A stretch of DNA of 63,040 nucleotides. It comes from Candidatus Heimdallarchaeota archaeon. Lineage in GTDB: Archaea; Asgardarchaeota; Heimdallarchaeia; JABLTI01. Below the pieces are notes generated by a model. It was not told the DNA's origin. It worked only from the letters and a program-made list of their open reading frames with translations, and did not search any database. The stretch lies in the NCBI GenBank assembly GCA_019058275.1, contig JAHLVW010000057.1, positions 1-63,040 of the forward strand, read 5' to 3'. Positions 1-9,467 of this stretch are shown here, piece after piece; position 1 is the first letter of the stretch, and each line of letters opens with the position of its first letter. Position numbers and translations under genes: made by a program.

Positions 1-851
1 GGCCATTCGATACCATCACGGACGTGAATACTTATGTGAGTATCATTAATCATTTCATAAGAATCTGCTAAGTGTGGCCAGACGCTTAAGTCAGCATCGT
101 ACCAAATCAAAGGATCCATTGTAGCAGAACTAATAGCGCTTGAGGAAGTGTCATCTTGGAACAATGGATTGAGATCAGACCAGGCAGCATTAGTTGTAAC
201 GAGTTCATCAGCGCTTAACTGACCAGTGTGGGTATCAGTCCATGACATTTTACCCCATGATTGGATAACTCCATCAGTATAGTTGTATCCATTTAAGTTT
301 GCCCAGTGAGCAAAATATGCTCTTGGTGAGAATGTTGGCATTAATGGAAGGATTTTGTCCATCATATATTGTTGCCAATCCCAGTAATGTTGGACACGTT
401 TTTCAGAATCTGGAGGCATAATCAAATTGCCTTCTTTCATGTACCACTCATTGATACCTGTTCCCAGTTCATCATCCCAATCCATGCTAGTATTATACCC
501 GAACAAGTTGAGTGAGGCATTTTCATCGTAGACACCAGTAAAGTCTGGGTCTGCACCACCACCAACAAGACTGACGTAACAAATGTCGAAGTCTCTGTAT
601 GTCAGCAAGTCATTCACAAAGGTTGGAAAATCTTGTACAATTACATCAATATTGATTCCAATTCTTGCTACGTGTTGTTTCAAGAAGTTTAGATAGTCAG
701 GTCTAACTCCTCCGCCATTTGTCTTAGCTACCAATGTAAAAACAGGTTCTACTGCATCTGTATTCATTGGTTGAACAGCAATTGAACTTGCAACAAATAG
801 CGCCATTATTGTCCCAACAAGGACAATTGTTTTTGCTTTACTAAATTTCAT
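1..851 (-). CDS. ABC transporter substrate-binding protein, family 5 (partial, 3' end beyond the window)
   Basis: I read this frame directly from the minus strand. It is open from the ATG at 851 to the left edge, about 283 codons. The N-terminus is a lipoprotein/Sec-type signal segment (positive MKFSKAK, then a hydrophobic stretch ending near residue 25). The body has the pattern of peptide/sugar-binding SBP_bac_5 proteins, which capture a ligand outside the cell for an ABC importer; a stretch near the left edge resembles the usual LADSYEM..D..H...LR/VRDGI motif of that family. An AGGTGAT Shine-Dalgarno lies 8 bases before the ATG. The gene runs off the window, so ligand, length and partner permeases cannot be judged. 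Confidence 0.8.
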   Translation of the reverse strand, partial: MKFSKAKTIVLVGTIMALFVASSIAVQPMNTDAVEPVFTLVAKTNGGGVRPDYLNFLKQHVARIGINIDVIVQDFPTFVNDLLTYRDFDICYVSLVGGGADPDFTGVYDENASLNLFGYNTSMDWDDELGTGINEWYMKEGNLIMPPDSEKRVQHYWDWQQYMMDKILPLMPTFSPRAYFAHWANLNGYNYTDGVIQSWGKMSWTDTHTGQLSADELVTTNAAWSDLNPLFQDDTSSSAISSATMDPLIWYDADLSVWPHLADSYEMINDTHISIHVRDGIEW

Positions 852-1213
852 TTATTTAATCACCTTTGTTAGGTTTTTTCTCATTCTTAATCTGAGCACC
901 AGTTAGTGCTCACCCATTGAGTAGACATATATCAACTTAAAAGGTTTATATTGCTCTGATAATTAAGTTTTGAGAAAAAACGAAGAAAAATAATAGAAAT
1001 AGATATAAAAATAGAAAAACCGTTTTTTTAGTCACCTTTTTAATTATAGAAGACAAATTGAATTTATCAAATGATTAGGCATAGAAAATAATCAAACAAT
1101 TGTTAGTCTTTAAAAGAAAAATAAGCTAATTATTGATTGAGGTACAATTTAACGAGTAAATTTGTTCTATAACAGATGGAATCTCCCCTAATAATCACGA
1201 TTGAGAGATTAAA
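852..1213. promoter_or_regulatory. Intergenic region with divergent promoters and an inverted repeat
   Basis: This 362-base AT-rich gap separates the minus-strand binding-protein gene from lonB and holds no ORF I can support. A TATA-like AT run on the minus strand lies near 941-950. Between it and the binding-protein start is a perfect 7-base inverted repeat (TGAGCAC, six-base spacer, GTGCTCA) at 893-912, a candidate operator or 5'-leader hairpin. The lonB side is very AT-rich, with no strong Shine-Dalgarno before its ATG. Confidence 0.45.
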
Positions 1214-3175
1214 ATGAGCAAACCTGAAACAAAAAAATCTAGCTCGAAAGTACTGGACGAACCTTTGATAGATGTTAAAATTAAGACCACTGCTGAAATT
1301 CCCGTTCCAACTAGATTAATCGACCAAGTATTAGGTCAGAAACGTGCAGTTGAATTAATCAATAAAGCTGCAATACAAAGAAGAAATGTCCTCCTAATTG
1401 GTGATCCTGGAACTGGTAAGAGCATGTTAGGTGCTGCAATGGCTGAGCTCTTACCTCGAGAAGATTTAGAAGACATTCTTTGTGTTCCTAATAGAAAGGA
1501 TCCAAATACCCCTAAAATCGTGACTGTTGGTTCTAGTGAAGGTAGACGAATTATAGATCGTTATCAAGAGAAATCTGCTAAGGGACAAAACTTGAGAATG
1601 ATTATCAGTCTGATTATTCCACTAGCCATTATGTTATATGTAATTCTAGTACCTGCTGATCCAGCCCAAAGACCAACATTAGTCCTTGGTGGTATTTTCG
1701 TATCATTTTTCGCATTTCTTATTATGGGTCAAATGCGGAGCCGATCTGAGAATCTTATACCGAAGTTGCTAGTAGATACTAGTCAACAGACTCATGCTCC
1801 TTTTAATGATGCTACAGGAGCTCATGCAGGTTCCCTTTTAGGCGATGTGCGTCACGATCCATTCCAATCTGGCGGGTTAGGTACTCCTGCTCATGAACGG
1901 GTTGAATCTGGTCTAATTCATAAATCTCACAAAGGTGTTCTCTTTTGTGACGAAATAGGTACTCTTGCAATGAGAACTCAGCAGCAATTACTTACTGCAA
2001 TGCAAGAAAAAGAATTCCAAATCACTGGTCAAAGTGAGCTTAGCAGTGGAGCTATGGTTCGAACAGAACCAGTTCCTTGTGATTTTATACTCATTGCAGC
2101 TGGAAACCTTCCAACAATGGATAATATGCATCCTGCTTTACGATCACGAATCCGTGGTTATGGTTACGAAGTCTATATGGATCACTTTATGCCTGATACT
2201 CTTGAAAACCGTAACAAAATTGTTAGGTTTGTAGCACAAGAAGTCTCAAAAGACGGACGAATTCCTCACTTTACTAAAGAGGCAGTTGAGGAAATCATTC
2301 GTGAATTTAGGCGACGTGCAAGTAAGAAGCATAGTTTAACCTTGATGTTTAGAGATATGGGTGGTCTCATTCGAGCAGCTGGTGACGTTGCTAGAGAAGT
2401 AAAGTCAACAGTTACTAAAATGGAGCATGTTCTTGCTGCTAGAAGTCTTGCTGGTCCTTTGGAACAACAACTTGCTGAAAAATTCATCGAGCATCGACGT
2501 TCCTACCAAATTATCCTCAATGAAGGAGCAGTTACTGGCAGAGTAAACGCTTTAGCAGTGATGGGAACTTCAAGTGGAATTGTCATGAATGTTGAAGCAG
2601 AAATAACACCTGCACTCAGTAATCAAGAAGGAAAGATAATTGCTACAGGTAAATTAGGTGAAATAGCCCAAGAATCAGTGTTGAATGTCAGTGCAATAAT
2701 AAAGAAATATACTGGTATTGATCTCAGTCAACACGATGTTCACGTTCAATTCCTTCAATCCTATGAGGGTATCGAAGGTGATAGTGCAAGCGTTTCAGTT
2801 GCCACAGCTGTTGTATCTGCATTAACCAATATTCCGGTTAGACAAGATATTGCTATGACTGGTTCACTATCTATTAGAGGAGAAGTTTTACCAATTGGTG
2901 GTACAACATACAAAGCAGAAGCTGCTATTGAAGCAGGTATAAAAACTATCATTGTTCCTTTAGCTAACTATAGTGATATTGTTCTAAGCAAAGCACAACA
3001 GAAAGAACTTAATATTATTCCAGTGACACGATTTTGGCAAGTTCTTGAAACAGCTTTAGTAAAAGATGATAACGGAACTATTGAAAAATTCAAAGCTGGC
3101 ATAACCAAGTACGAGATAGAACTTGAAGAAAAATTGAAGAAAGAAATTGAAAAAATAAAGAAAGTTGAAAAGTAA
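1214..3175 (+). CDS. lonB: Archaeal membrane-anchored Lon protease (LonB)
   Basis: ATP-dependent membrane protease that degrades damaged and short-lived proteins on the cytoplasmic side. The 653 residues match the archaeal LonB plan: an AAA+ Walker A (GDPGTGKS, 63-70), two membrane helices inserted in the AAA+ domain (about 128-147 and 155-172), Walker B (GVLFCDEIG, 241-249), arginine-finger region, then a C-terminal S16 protease domain. The catalytic dyad is visible: Ser524 in EGDSAS and Lys567 in GGTTYKAEA, 43 residues apart as in characterised LonB enzymes. The LonA-type N-terminal domain is absent, as expected. A T-rich stretch after the stop (about 3200-3225) is a plausible archaeal terminator. 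It appears to be transcribed alone. Confidence 0.96.
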   Translation: MSKPETKKSSSKVLDEPLIDVKIKTTAEIPVPTRLIDQVLGQKRAVELINKAAIQRRNVLLIGDPGTGKSMLGAAMAELLPREDLEDILCVPNRKDPNTPKIVTVGSSEGRRIIDRYQEKSAKGQNLRMIISLIIPLAIMLYVILVPADPAQRPTLVLGGIFVSFFAFLIMGQMRSRSENLIPKLLVDTSQQTHAPFNDATGAHAGSLLGDVRHDPFQSGGLGTPAHERVESGLIHKSHKGVLFCDEIGTLAMRTQQQLLTAMQEKEFQITGQSELSSGAMVRTEPVPCDFILIAAGNLPTMDNMHPALRSRIRGYGYEVYMDHFMPDTLENRNKIVRFVAQEVSKDGRIPHFTKEAVEEIIREFRRRASKKHSLTLMFRDMGGLIRAAGDVAREVKSTVTKMEHVLAARSLAGPLEQQLAEKFIEHRRSYQIILNEGAVTGRVNALAVMGTSSGIVMNVEAEITPALSNQEGKIIATGKLGEIAQESVLNVSAIIKKYTGIDLSQHDVHVQFLQSYEGIEGDSASVSVATAVVSALTNIPVRQDIAMTGSLSIRGEVLPIGGTTYKAEAAIEAGIKTIIVPLANYSDIVLSKAQQKELNIIPVTRFWQVLETALVKDDNGTIEKFKAGITKYEIELEEKLKKEIEKIKKVEK

Positions 3176-3280
3176 TTACTTTAGCTATCTTTCTAGCATC
3201 AACTATTTCTTTTCTTTTTTAATTTCCAACCGTTTAACTAATTAATATTAAAAACAAATTGTTCTTAGAGGAGTTAGTTA

Positions 3281-4303
3281 ATGACTAAATTTCATGAGGC
3301 AAAATACTACACTGTTGAAAAGAATTCTCTTATTCTTTGCAAGTTATGTCCAAATTTATGCAAAATAAAGCCTGGTGAAAAAGGTAGATGTAATGTTCGA
3401 ATTAACACCGATGGCAAACTCTACACACTAAATTATGGTCTAACTACTTCCGGTTCAAGAGATCCTATAGAAAAGAAACCACTTTATCATTTTCTACCAG
3501 GAACTTGTTCCTACAGTTTTGGAACAATTGGTTGTAACCTCTTTTGCCAATTCTGTCAAAATTGGCATATCTCGAGAGGATCACCAGAAGATTTCCGATC
3601 TGGTATGAAGAAACTGACACCAACTAAAGCTGCTAAAGAAGCAAAAGACTCAGGATGTGCTTCTGTAGGTTATACCTATAATGAACCAATCATCTGGTAT
3701 GAATGGGTTTTAGATACAGCAAAGATTGTAAAAGAAAAAGGATTGAAAAACGTCTTAGTTACTAACGGTTATATTGAAGTTGAACCTTTGGAAGAATTAT
3801 TACCATATATCGATGGTGCAAACGTTGATGTTAAGGGAGACAAAGGCTTCTATAAAGAACTTTGTAAGGTGTCCCATCAAGAAGCAGTATTAAGAACATG
3901 TAAAATGATGAAAGAAAACAACATTCACTTGGAAATAACAAACCTTCTAATACCAACGAAAAATGACTCGAAGGAGCACATTCAAGAGTTAATTGATTTT
4001 ATTGTCAATGAATTAGGAGAAGAAGTTCCTTTGCATTTTTCACGTTACTTTCCAAATTACAAACTTGATATTGACCCTACACCTATTGAAACTCTCTTCA
4101 AGGCAAGAGAATTAGCATTAGCATCTGGTTTAAAATATGTTTATCTTGGAAATATTAGAGATGATAATGGAAGTGATACTCTTTGTAAGAATTGTGGTAC
4201 GTTGCTCATTCGACGTAGAGGATACTATACAAGTACGACCAATTTGACAAATGAGATGTTATGCAAGAAATGCAATACCTTTGCTGACATTGTTTGGAAT
4301 TAA
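3281..4303 (+). CDS. amrS: AmmeMemoRadiSam-system radical SAM enzyme
   Basis: Radical SAM protein of the family linked to AMMECR1 and MEMO proteins (the AmmeMemoRadiSam system); the reaction is not established. The iron-sulfur cluster motif CxxxCxxC is at Cys85, Cys89 and Cys92 (GCNLFCQFCQNW). A cysteine-rich N-terminal segment (Cys20, 23, 27, 37) and a C-terminal zinc-ribbon-like pair (CKNC 302-305, CKKC 328-331) match the family's usual 330-350 residue layout. A good GGAG ribosome site lies about 10 bases before the ATG. The AMMECR1 and MEMO partners are not in the window. The family call is firm; the substrate is unknown. Confidence 0.9.
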   Translation: MTKFHEAKYYTVEKNSLILCKLCPNLCKIKPGEKGRCNVRINTDGKLYTLNYGLTTSGSRDPIEKKPLYHFLPGTCSYSFGTIGCNLFCQFCQNWHISRGSPEDFRSGMKKLTPTKAAKEAKDSGCASVGYTYNEPIIWYEWVLDTAKIVKEKGLKNVLVTNGYIEVEPLEELLPYIDGANVDVKGDKGFYKELCKVSHQEAVLRTCKMMKENNIHLEITNLLIPTKNDSKEHIQELIDFIVNELGEEVPLHFSRYFPNYKLDIDPTPIETLFKARELALASGLKYVYLGNIRDDNGSDTLCKNCGTLLIRRRGYYTSTTNLTNEMLCKKCNTFADIVWN

Positions 4304-4437
4304 TCTCCAAACTTACTTTCAATTTCCTTACTAACTCCTTCTATTCTTCCCTCATTTTCATTTTAAATGGTTTAAATAGGTGAAGCAACCTTAGATATCT
4401 ACCACTATGGTGGTAACTAAAACGCAAGGTGTTAAAT

Positions 4438-5682
4438 TTGGTAGAAAAATTCTGTGTTAGTTGTGGTACAGAAATATCGGGAGCAGACAGTTTCTGCTTT
4501 AAATGCGGTGCCAAGATTGTGAATGAGGAAAAAGAGCAACATGTCCCTACAGAAGTAGCTAGTTATAGTTACGAAGAAAGAAATGAAGTAAGTGCAAAAC
4601 CTGACAAAGTAATAAAATCAAAACGAAATTACAAACCCTTGATTATTATCCCAATAATTCTGGGATTGATTTTAATCCCAGTTGCAACTATTAGTACTAT
4701 TTCATCTATCAAAGTTTCGCTTGGAACATTAAAATATGAAATCCCATCAACGGATATTTTGAGTGTGGATCTTATTATCAATAATGATGTTGGATCTATC
4801 ACAATAGATTATGATGCTAGTCTTGATGGTTTATTTGAAGCTGAGATAGAAGTTCGAGGTGGATTGCGTGCATCTCTTGATGATGCAGTGAACTTTAATC
4901 ACGAAGTAGTTGGTGGTAAAGTAGTAATTAGTTTTGATACTGGTTATGATATTTACAGATTCTTAAGTATGAAACAAATTAGTCATCAAATACATGTTAC
5001 TTTGAACCCTGGTGCAATTGTTAATTTCAATGTTGAAACAAGCACCGGAAGTATTAAGGTATATCTCAATGGTATTGATAATATTACCATAGAGGATATT
5101 TCTCTTATCTCTTCAACTGGATCAGTAAAATTGATTGGTGATTATGTTAGTAATACAACCTTTGGTGATGTTTTGATGGATACTAGTACTGGTTCTATTA
5201 CATTCGATATGTATGCATCAGTTGATGCTAGTATCAGAGGTTTAACTTTAGGTTGTTCAACAGGCAGGATTGATGCTTATCTTGGAGAAGCAATGATAAT
5301 AAATGCTTCAACAGTAGATATATCCACTTCCACTGGATCAATTGAATTACAATATAAGAACATCATTCAATATAATGATCTAATTTGGAATTTAGATACA
5401 TCTACAGGATCTATTGCTATCTATTATGAACAAACTACTCTTCCCCCTGTAAATTGTTCATCTATCTATAATGTTGAAACATCCACTGGCAGCATAACAG
5501 TTGACTGTCTAGTAAATACTGAACTAGGCATTGAAATGGATGCAGATACAAGTACAGGCAGTATTAACCTTCCAGGTGACAGAAATTATTACAGTTCTCC
5601 TGACTTCTTACTAAAAGCTTGTCAGCATTCATTTATTCTAACAACTTCAACTGGAAGTATTACAGCTAGTGTCTCCAATTGA
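4438..5682 (+). CDS. Zinc-ribbon, single-TM protein with DUF4097-like beta-solenoid repeats
   Basis: The function is unknown. The N-terminus is a zinc ribbon (Cys6, 9, 20, 23), followed by a charged linker, one membrane helix (about 68-90) and an extracellular-looking domain of about 320 residues. In that domain the motif STGS or a close variant recurs nine times at roughly 30-residue spacing, the pattern of DUF4097/adhesin-type right-handed beta-helices. The likely topology is zinc ribbon inside, solenoid outside. I chose TTG at 4438 because AAGGTG sits six bases upstream; the in-frame GTG at 4429 overlaps that ribosome site. It converges with the GH57 gene. Confidence 0.75.
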   Translation: MVEKFCVSCGTEISGADSFCFKCGAKIVNEEKEQHVPTEVASYSYEERNEVSAKPDKVIKSKRNYKPLIIIPIILGLILIPVATISTISSIKVSLGTLKYEIPSTDILSVDLIINNDVGSITIDYDASLDGLFEAEIEVRGGLRASLDDAVNFNHEVVGGKVVISFDTGYDIYRFLSMKQISHQIHVTLNPGAIVNFNVETSTGSIKVYLNGIDNITIEDISLISSTGSVKLIGDYVSNTTFGDVLMDTSTGSITFDMYASVDASIRGLTLGCSTGRIDAYLGEAMIINASTVDISTSTGSIELQYKNIIQYNDLIWNLDTSTGSIAIYYEQTTLPPVNCSSIYNVETSTGSITVDCLVNTELGIEMDADTSTGSINLPGDRNYYSSPDFLLKACQHSFILTTSTGSITASVSN

Positions 5683-5692
5683 ATGATTTGAA

Positions 5693-5706
5693 GGAGGTTT
5701 CCCTCC
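5693..5706. terminator. Hairpin between convergent genes
   Basis: GGAGG, loop TTTC, CCTCC forms a five-pair hairpin in the 46-base gap between the converging zinc-ribbon gene and the GH57 gene. It is a candidate bidirectional terminator; no long T run follows, so this is tentative. Confidence 0.4.
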
Positions 5707-5728
5707 CTCAATAATTCATTAAAAGAAC

Positions 5729-6934
5729 TTATTTTTCCAATATTTCAAAGATTGAAGCCATAGCAGAATAAGCTTCATTCTTTCGTTCTGGTATTGGTGC
5801 CCAACCTCGAGGGTCGCTATTCTCCATAATTCTAAGGTATGGTTCCAATTTAGTCATTAGATCTTTCTTCCAGCCAAGTCTACTAAGGATATCATAGATT
5901 TCATTTGCTCTACGGATAAATTCAGTATTATCTTCACTATCAGTCCAAATACGGAACGATTTGTCTGGTGACCAGCAACCTGCACTTAAGTAGGAAGCTT
6001 CTTTGGGCCATTCTTCTTCTGGAATGTCACTAGGAGATTTGGTATTTATTCCTTGTTTCTTTAAAATGCGTAAGAAGTTGATTAGATCAACTGGTTTAGC
6101 AGCTTCTGGACCCATTGATCTATAACCAAAGAATTCAATGTCACTACCATAGATATTGAGATGCTTGGAATTAGAATTGTTAATTGCTTTGAGGTGTTTC
6201 TTCATATTATAAAATGCAATATCCCCACCAACTGCAAATTGAGTAGAATATGTCCAACTGACCGAGCAAAGGAATGCCTTAATCGTTTCCTTATCGTTAA
6301 TTATTACTCGTTGAACGGGTTGATCTTGTGTTTTTTGTACTTCTTTAATAGTCCTTAGTGCTTTAAGGTAAGCTCTAAGTTTTTTGAGCCCTTTAGTCCA
6401 ATAAGCATCAACTAAAATTTCTGTAGCAGACAGGTCTCTTCTTTCAAACGGATTCATATCATTTCCGAAGTATTGTGAAAGAAGAAAGTGTTCATAGTCA
6501 ATTGCAGTCCATTTGATTCCTTGTTTTTTAATTTGAGATAAAACAGAAGGGCTAACAGCGAGTTCAGGAGGCCAGATACCAATGGGTGTTTTCTTGAATA
6601 ATTTCTTGAGTAGTGCTATGTGATCCTTTAACTGAGTTTCAACTCTTGGTCGTGGAAGCAAAGGTAGAATAGGATGACTATAACCAGAGGTTATCATTTC
6701 AACAATATCATCCTTGACAAGTACCTTTATCCTATCCAAAAGCTCTGGGTTATTTTTTTGAAGATACTCAAATGTATGACCAGTTATGTTGAAACAAATC
6801 TTGCCATCTTTCCAATCTTCTATAGCAGAAACCATTGGTTCAAATGATGTTTGTACGACAGTTGGAAATTCAGAACGTGGGAATTCTGCATAGTCTGTGT
6901 TCCAATGAAGAATAACACTCACGTTTTCTACCAT
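5729..6934 (-). CDS. Glycoside hydrolase family 57 protein
   Basis: Predicted alpha-glucan-active enzyme (amylase or glucanotransferase type). With the chosen start it is 401 residues. The GH57 landmarks are visible: an N-terminal beta-strand with His10, the region-2-like GYSHPILP (84-91), the nucleophile region GIWPPE with Glu124, and GSDIEFFGYR with the acid/base candidate Asp265. An upstream frame extends to 7042 but overlaps the MFS gene; ATG at 6934 begins one base after the MFS stop and has AGGAG upstream, so it is preferred. Co-transcription with the MFS transporter suggests uptake and breakdown of a malto-oligosaccharide, which is inference. Confidence 0.88.
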   Translation of the reverse strand: MVENVSVILHWNTDYAEFPRSEFPTVVQTSFEPMVSAIEDWKDGKICFNITGHTFEYLQKNNPELLDRIKVLVKDDIVEMITSGYSHPILPLLPRPRVETQLKDHIALLKKLFKKTPIGIWPPELAVSPSVLSQIKKQGIKWTAIDYEHFLLSQYFGNDMNPFERRDLSATEILVDAYWTKGLKKLRAYLKALRTIKEVQKTQDQPVQRVIINDKETIKAFLCSVSWTYSTQFAVGGDIAFYNMKKHLKAINNSNSKHLNIYGSDIEFFGYRSMGPEAAKPVDLINFLRILKKQGINTKSPSDIPEEEWPKEASYLSAGCWSPDKSFRIWTDSEDNTEFIRRANEIYDILSRLGWKKDLMTKLEPYLRIMENSDPRGWAPIPERKNEAYSAMASIFEILEK

Positions 6935-6935
6935 T

Positions 6936-8390
6936 TTAATGAATCTCCTTTCTAGTTCTCTTTTGTATTGCTGCAACTCTATCTTTAGGATAGGTGAAAT
7001 ATACAAAACTGTAAACCAGTAAACAAATAGTCCAAGGAACAATTGTGCAGATCAAAAGAGCATTTGACATTGCAATAATGTTACTCAATGATCCTTTATG
7101 CCATATTTCATTACTATAACCAAAAACTCTGTTGGCAAAAAGAGCTACAAGATATGTTCCTGAAGCAGCAATACTGCCCTCAAATAATCTGTCAACTGCA
7201 AAAGCGCTACTCCTAATATCCGCTATAAATAGCTCGCTGAATATAGGGTTATTTGTTGCTGGTCCAGACCAGCTAATTAGAAATCCAGTGAAGATTCCAA
7301 TAGCAATGAATAATATGAGTAAGTTATTGTTAGTTAACTGTCCTAAAGCGAAATGAGGTATAATATAGAAAATGATAAACATCATTGGTATACCAGAAAA
7401 TACTGAGATTTGTGCAACCATAATCCTACCTTTATCTGGATTCCATTTTGCAGCTCTATCTCCAATTATCCCACCAAATAAATTGCCAAAAGCCGCACCA
7501 ATAGCTACCATTGAGAATGAAATTCCAGCTAAAAATGGTTCAAAACCGATTTCTTCCAGCCAGAAAACAATGAATAAAATGGAATTCCAGGGGATGGTTC
7601 CTGCAACACCTTGTAAGACAACTAATAGAAAAGTTTTGTTTGAGAGAATTGTTTTGTAGTCACCCCAATTAAACTTACGTCTTGGTTTCTCTTCCATCTC
7701 AACAAGCTTCTCTTCATTTCCTTCAGAAGGAACACTATCTTCAAGATCATCTGATTGACCTCTTATTGGATCTTTACTAAAAATAAAAACACAGACACCA
7801 AGAAGAATACTAAAAGCACCAATTGTTATGAAAACAAATTGCCATCCTTCTAGAGGACCTACTGTTGTTTCACTAAAAAGCGTAGCATATAATGTGCCAA
7901 CTATTGCTCCTAATACTGTTGTTAGTCCCAAATAACCAAACGCTTGTCCACGTTTTGATTTAGGAAAATAATCAGCAATTAATGATTGAGCTGTAGGAAA
8001 TATTACTGCTAATCCCAAACCAGTTACTGCTCTAACAAAGAACATTCCCCAGAAGGTGTTCATGAATCCCAAAATAATGGTAAAAACACCCCAGATTAAA
8101 CAACCAATAGCCAATATCAATTTACGAGAGAATCTATCTGAAAACCAACCCCAAATGGGGCTGCTCACAGCTTGCAATAAAGCTCTTGCAGTTGTTATTG
8201 CACCTAACTGTTCAGTATTAAATCCAAGATTAAGTTGTAGTGGCTCATAAAGTGCTGTCACAACATTACCATCAGCATTATCAATGGTATTTGCAGTATT
8301 GATCAACACTTGGGTAGAAATCCGGTCTTTCTTAAAACTACTCCCTTCCTCATCAACTTTTTCAGCAAATGATTCATTATCATCAGACAT
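6936..8390 (-). CDS. MFS transporter (12-TM type)
   Basis: Major facilitator superfamily permease of 484 residues. After a 30-residue polar N-terminus there are about 12 hydrophobic segments, the loop 2-3 signature region (GWFSDRFSRKLILAIG, residues about 81-96) and a long charged central loop (about 215-240) between the two halves. The ribosome site GGTGGTT lies five bases before the ATG. It is the first gene of a two-gene unit with the GH57 enzyme, one base apart, so the substrate may be a sugar or oligosaccharide; the sequence alone does not prove this. Confidence 0.88.
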   Translation of the reverse strand: MSDDNESFAEKVDEEGSSFKKDRISTQVLINTANTIDNADGNVVTALYEPLQLNLGFNTEQLGAITTARALLQAVSSPIWGWFSDRFSRKLILAIGCLIWGVFTIILGFMNTFWGMFFVRAVTGLGLAVIFPTAQSLIADYFPKSKRGQAFGYLGLTTVLGAIVGTLYATLFSETTVGPLEGWQFVFITIGAFSILLGVCVFIFSKDPIRGQSDDLEDSVPSEGNEEKLVEMEEKPRRKFNWGDYKTILSNKTFLLVVLQGVAGTIPWNSILFIVFWLEEIGFEPFLAGISFSMVAIGAAFGNLFGGIIGDRAAKWNPDKGRIMVAQISVFSGIPMMFIIFYIIPHFALGQLTNNNLLILFIAIGIFTGFLISWSGPATNNPIFSELFIADIRSSAFAVDRLFEGSIAASGTYLVALFANRVFGYSNEIWHKGSLSNIIAMSNALLICTIVPWTICLLVYSFVYFTYPKDRVAAIQKRTRKEIH

Positions 8391-8565
8391 AATTAACCAC
8401 CAGACGAGGAAGCATCTTTCTTCCAGTCAATTTAGGAATAAATTCTAGATTAAATACATGTTCCACTTTATAAGCAGTATGCCTATTTTAAAACAATTTA
8501 ATTTCAGATATTTTAGAAATGAATATATTTGTAAAGTAAAACAACTTATAGGTAGTTGTTGCAAC

Positions 8566-9444
8566 ATGAACAATAGAACAAAATTTACAGCAATGCTCTT
8601 CGCTTTAAGCATCTTGAGTTTTACTTTTTGTTCACTAGAAAATGTTCTTGCTCAAACTTCCACTAATTCTGATACTTTGGAATCAGCTTCTGAACATCTA
8701 CTAACGCTTTTTGATAACTCCCACTATAACCGACCTATCTATGCAAATTATACTATTCTTAATTTAACCTTACTCTTTCAGAGTCCAGAAATAAATAGCT
8801 CATCTCATGTTTACGTTCATTACTCACATAATATGGTAAATTGGACTTCCTTGGAATTGCCTAAGACTGATCACTTAACAAGATACAGTGCATTCTATGT
8901 AATTACCTTAGGACCTTTCTTGTATGATTGTGAATATTTCATTAAATTTAATGCTACTCAAGGCAGTACAGAATTAGCAAGTGGATATTTGCGAATTCTT
9001 GTTGAAAAAGTGGAAGGGATAATCTTTGTAGATTTCTCCTACAGAGTAAAAACCCAATCTGATAATAGTCAACTTGCTGATATTTCTATCATTGTCTTAG
9101 GTGCTGATATAAAATTAGGATCAGTATACGTTGCATCAGACCAGCAACTAGAAGGAGAAGGACCAGTAAAGATGAACTTGGATCCAGATACTAATCACAC
9201 TTACAAAGCAACGATAGGACCAATTAATAGCTGGAATGATTTTATCAAATTATCATTCAATGCAAGCACTTCAGATGACACTCTTTTCACAAACACTAAC
9301 TACTTCATTTACAAAGAAAAAACCAATCAACCTGAAGGATTCTGGACTAGTAAATTCCCAGCAATTCTTATAGGAGTTATAGTGATGGGTGCAATGACAA
9401 CTATTTTTGTTATGGCTAAAAGACGACCACCAAGAAGAGTCTAA
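8566..9444 (+). CDS. Secreted protein with C-terminal membrane anchor, unknown function
   Basis: I do not recognise the family. With the start at ATG 8566 the N-terminus is a classic signal peptide (MNNRTKF, then a hydrophobic core, cleavage near LAQ at about residue 30). The frame can be extended to 8458, but that segment is not signal-like and a TATA-like CTTTATAAG near 8466 would lie inside it. The middle looks like one or two beta-sandwich domains with several N-x-S/T sites. The C-terminus is a single membrane helix (about 265-284) ending in KRRPPRR, a positive cytoplasmic tail. It is probably a cell-surface protein. It converges with purA. Confidence 0.65.
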   Translation: MNNRTKFTAMLFALSILSFTFCSLENVLAQTSTNSDTLESASEHLLTLFDNSHYNRPIYANYTILNLTLLFQSPEINSSSHVYVHYSHNMVNWTSLELPKTDHLTRYSAFYVITLGPFLYDCEYFIKFNATQGSTELASGYLRILVEKVEGIIFVDFSYRVKTQSDNSQLADISIIVLGADIKLGSVYVASDQQLEGEGPVKMNLDPDTNHTYKATIGPINSWNDFIKLSFNASTSDDTLFTNTNYFIYKEKTNQPEGFWTSKFPAILIGVIVMGAMTTIFVMAKRRPPRRV

Positions 9445-9467
9445 AAAGAAAGAAAAAAGAAGAAGCA

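Noticed and set aside
5032..5670. DNA tandem repeats in the beta-solenoid gene
   Set aside because: The STGS periodicity is at protein level only; codons and spacing vary, so it is not a DNA satellite.
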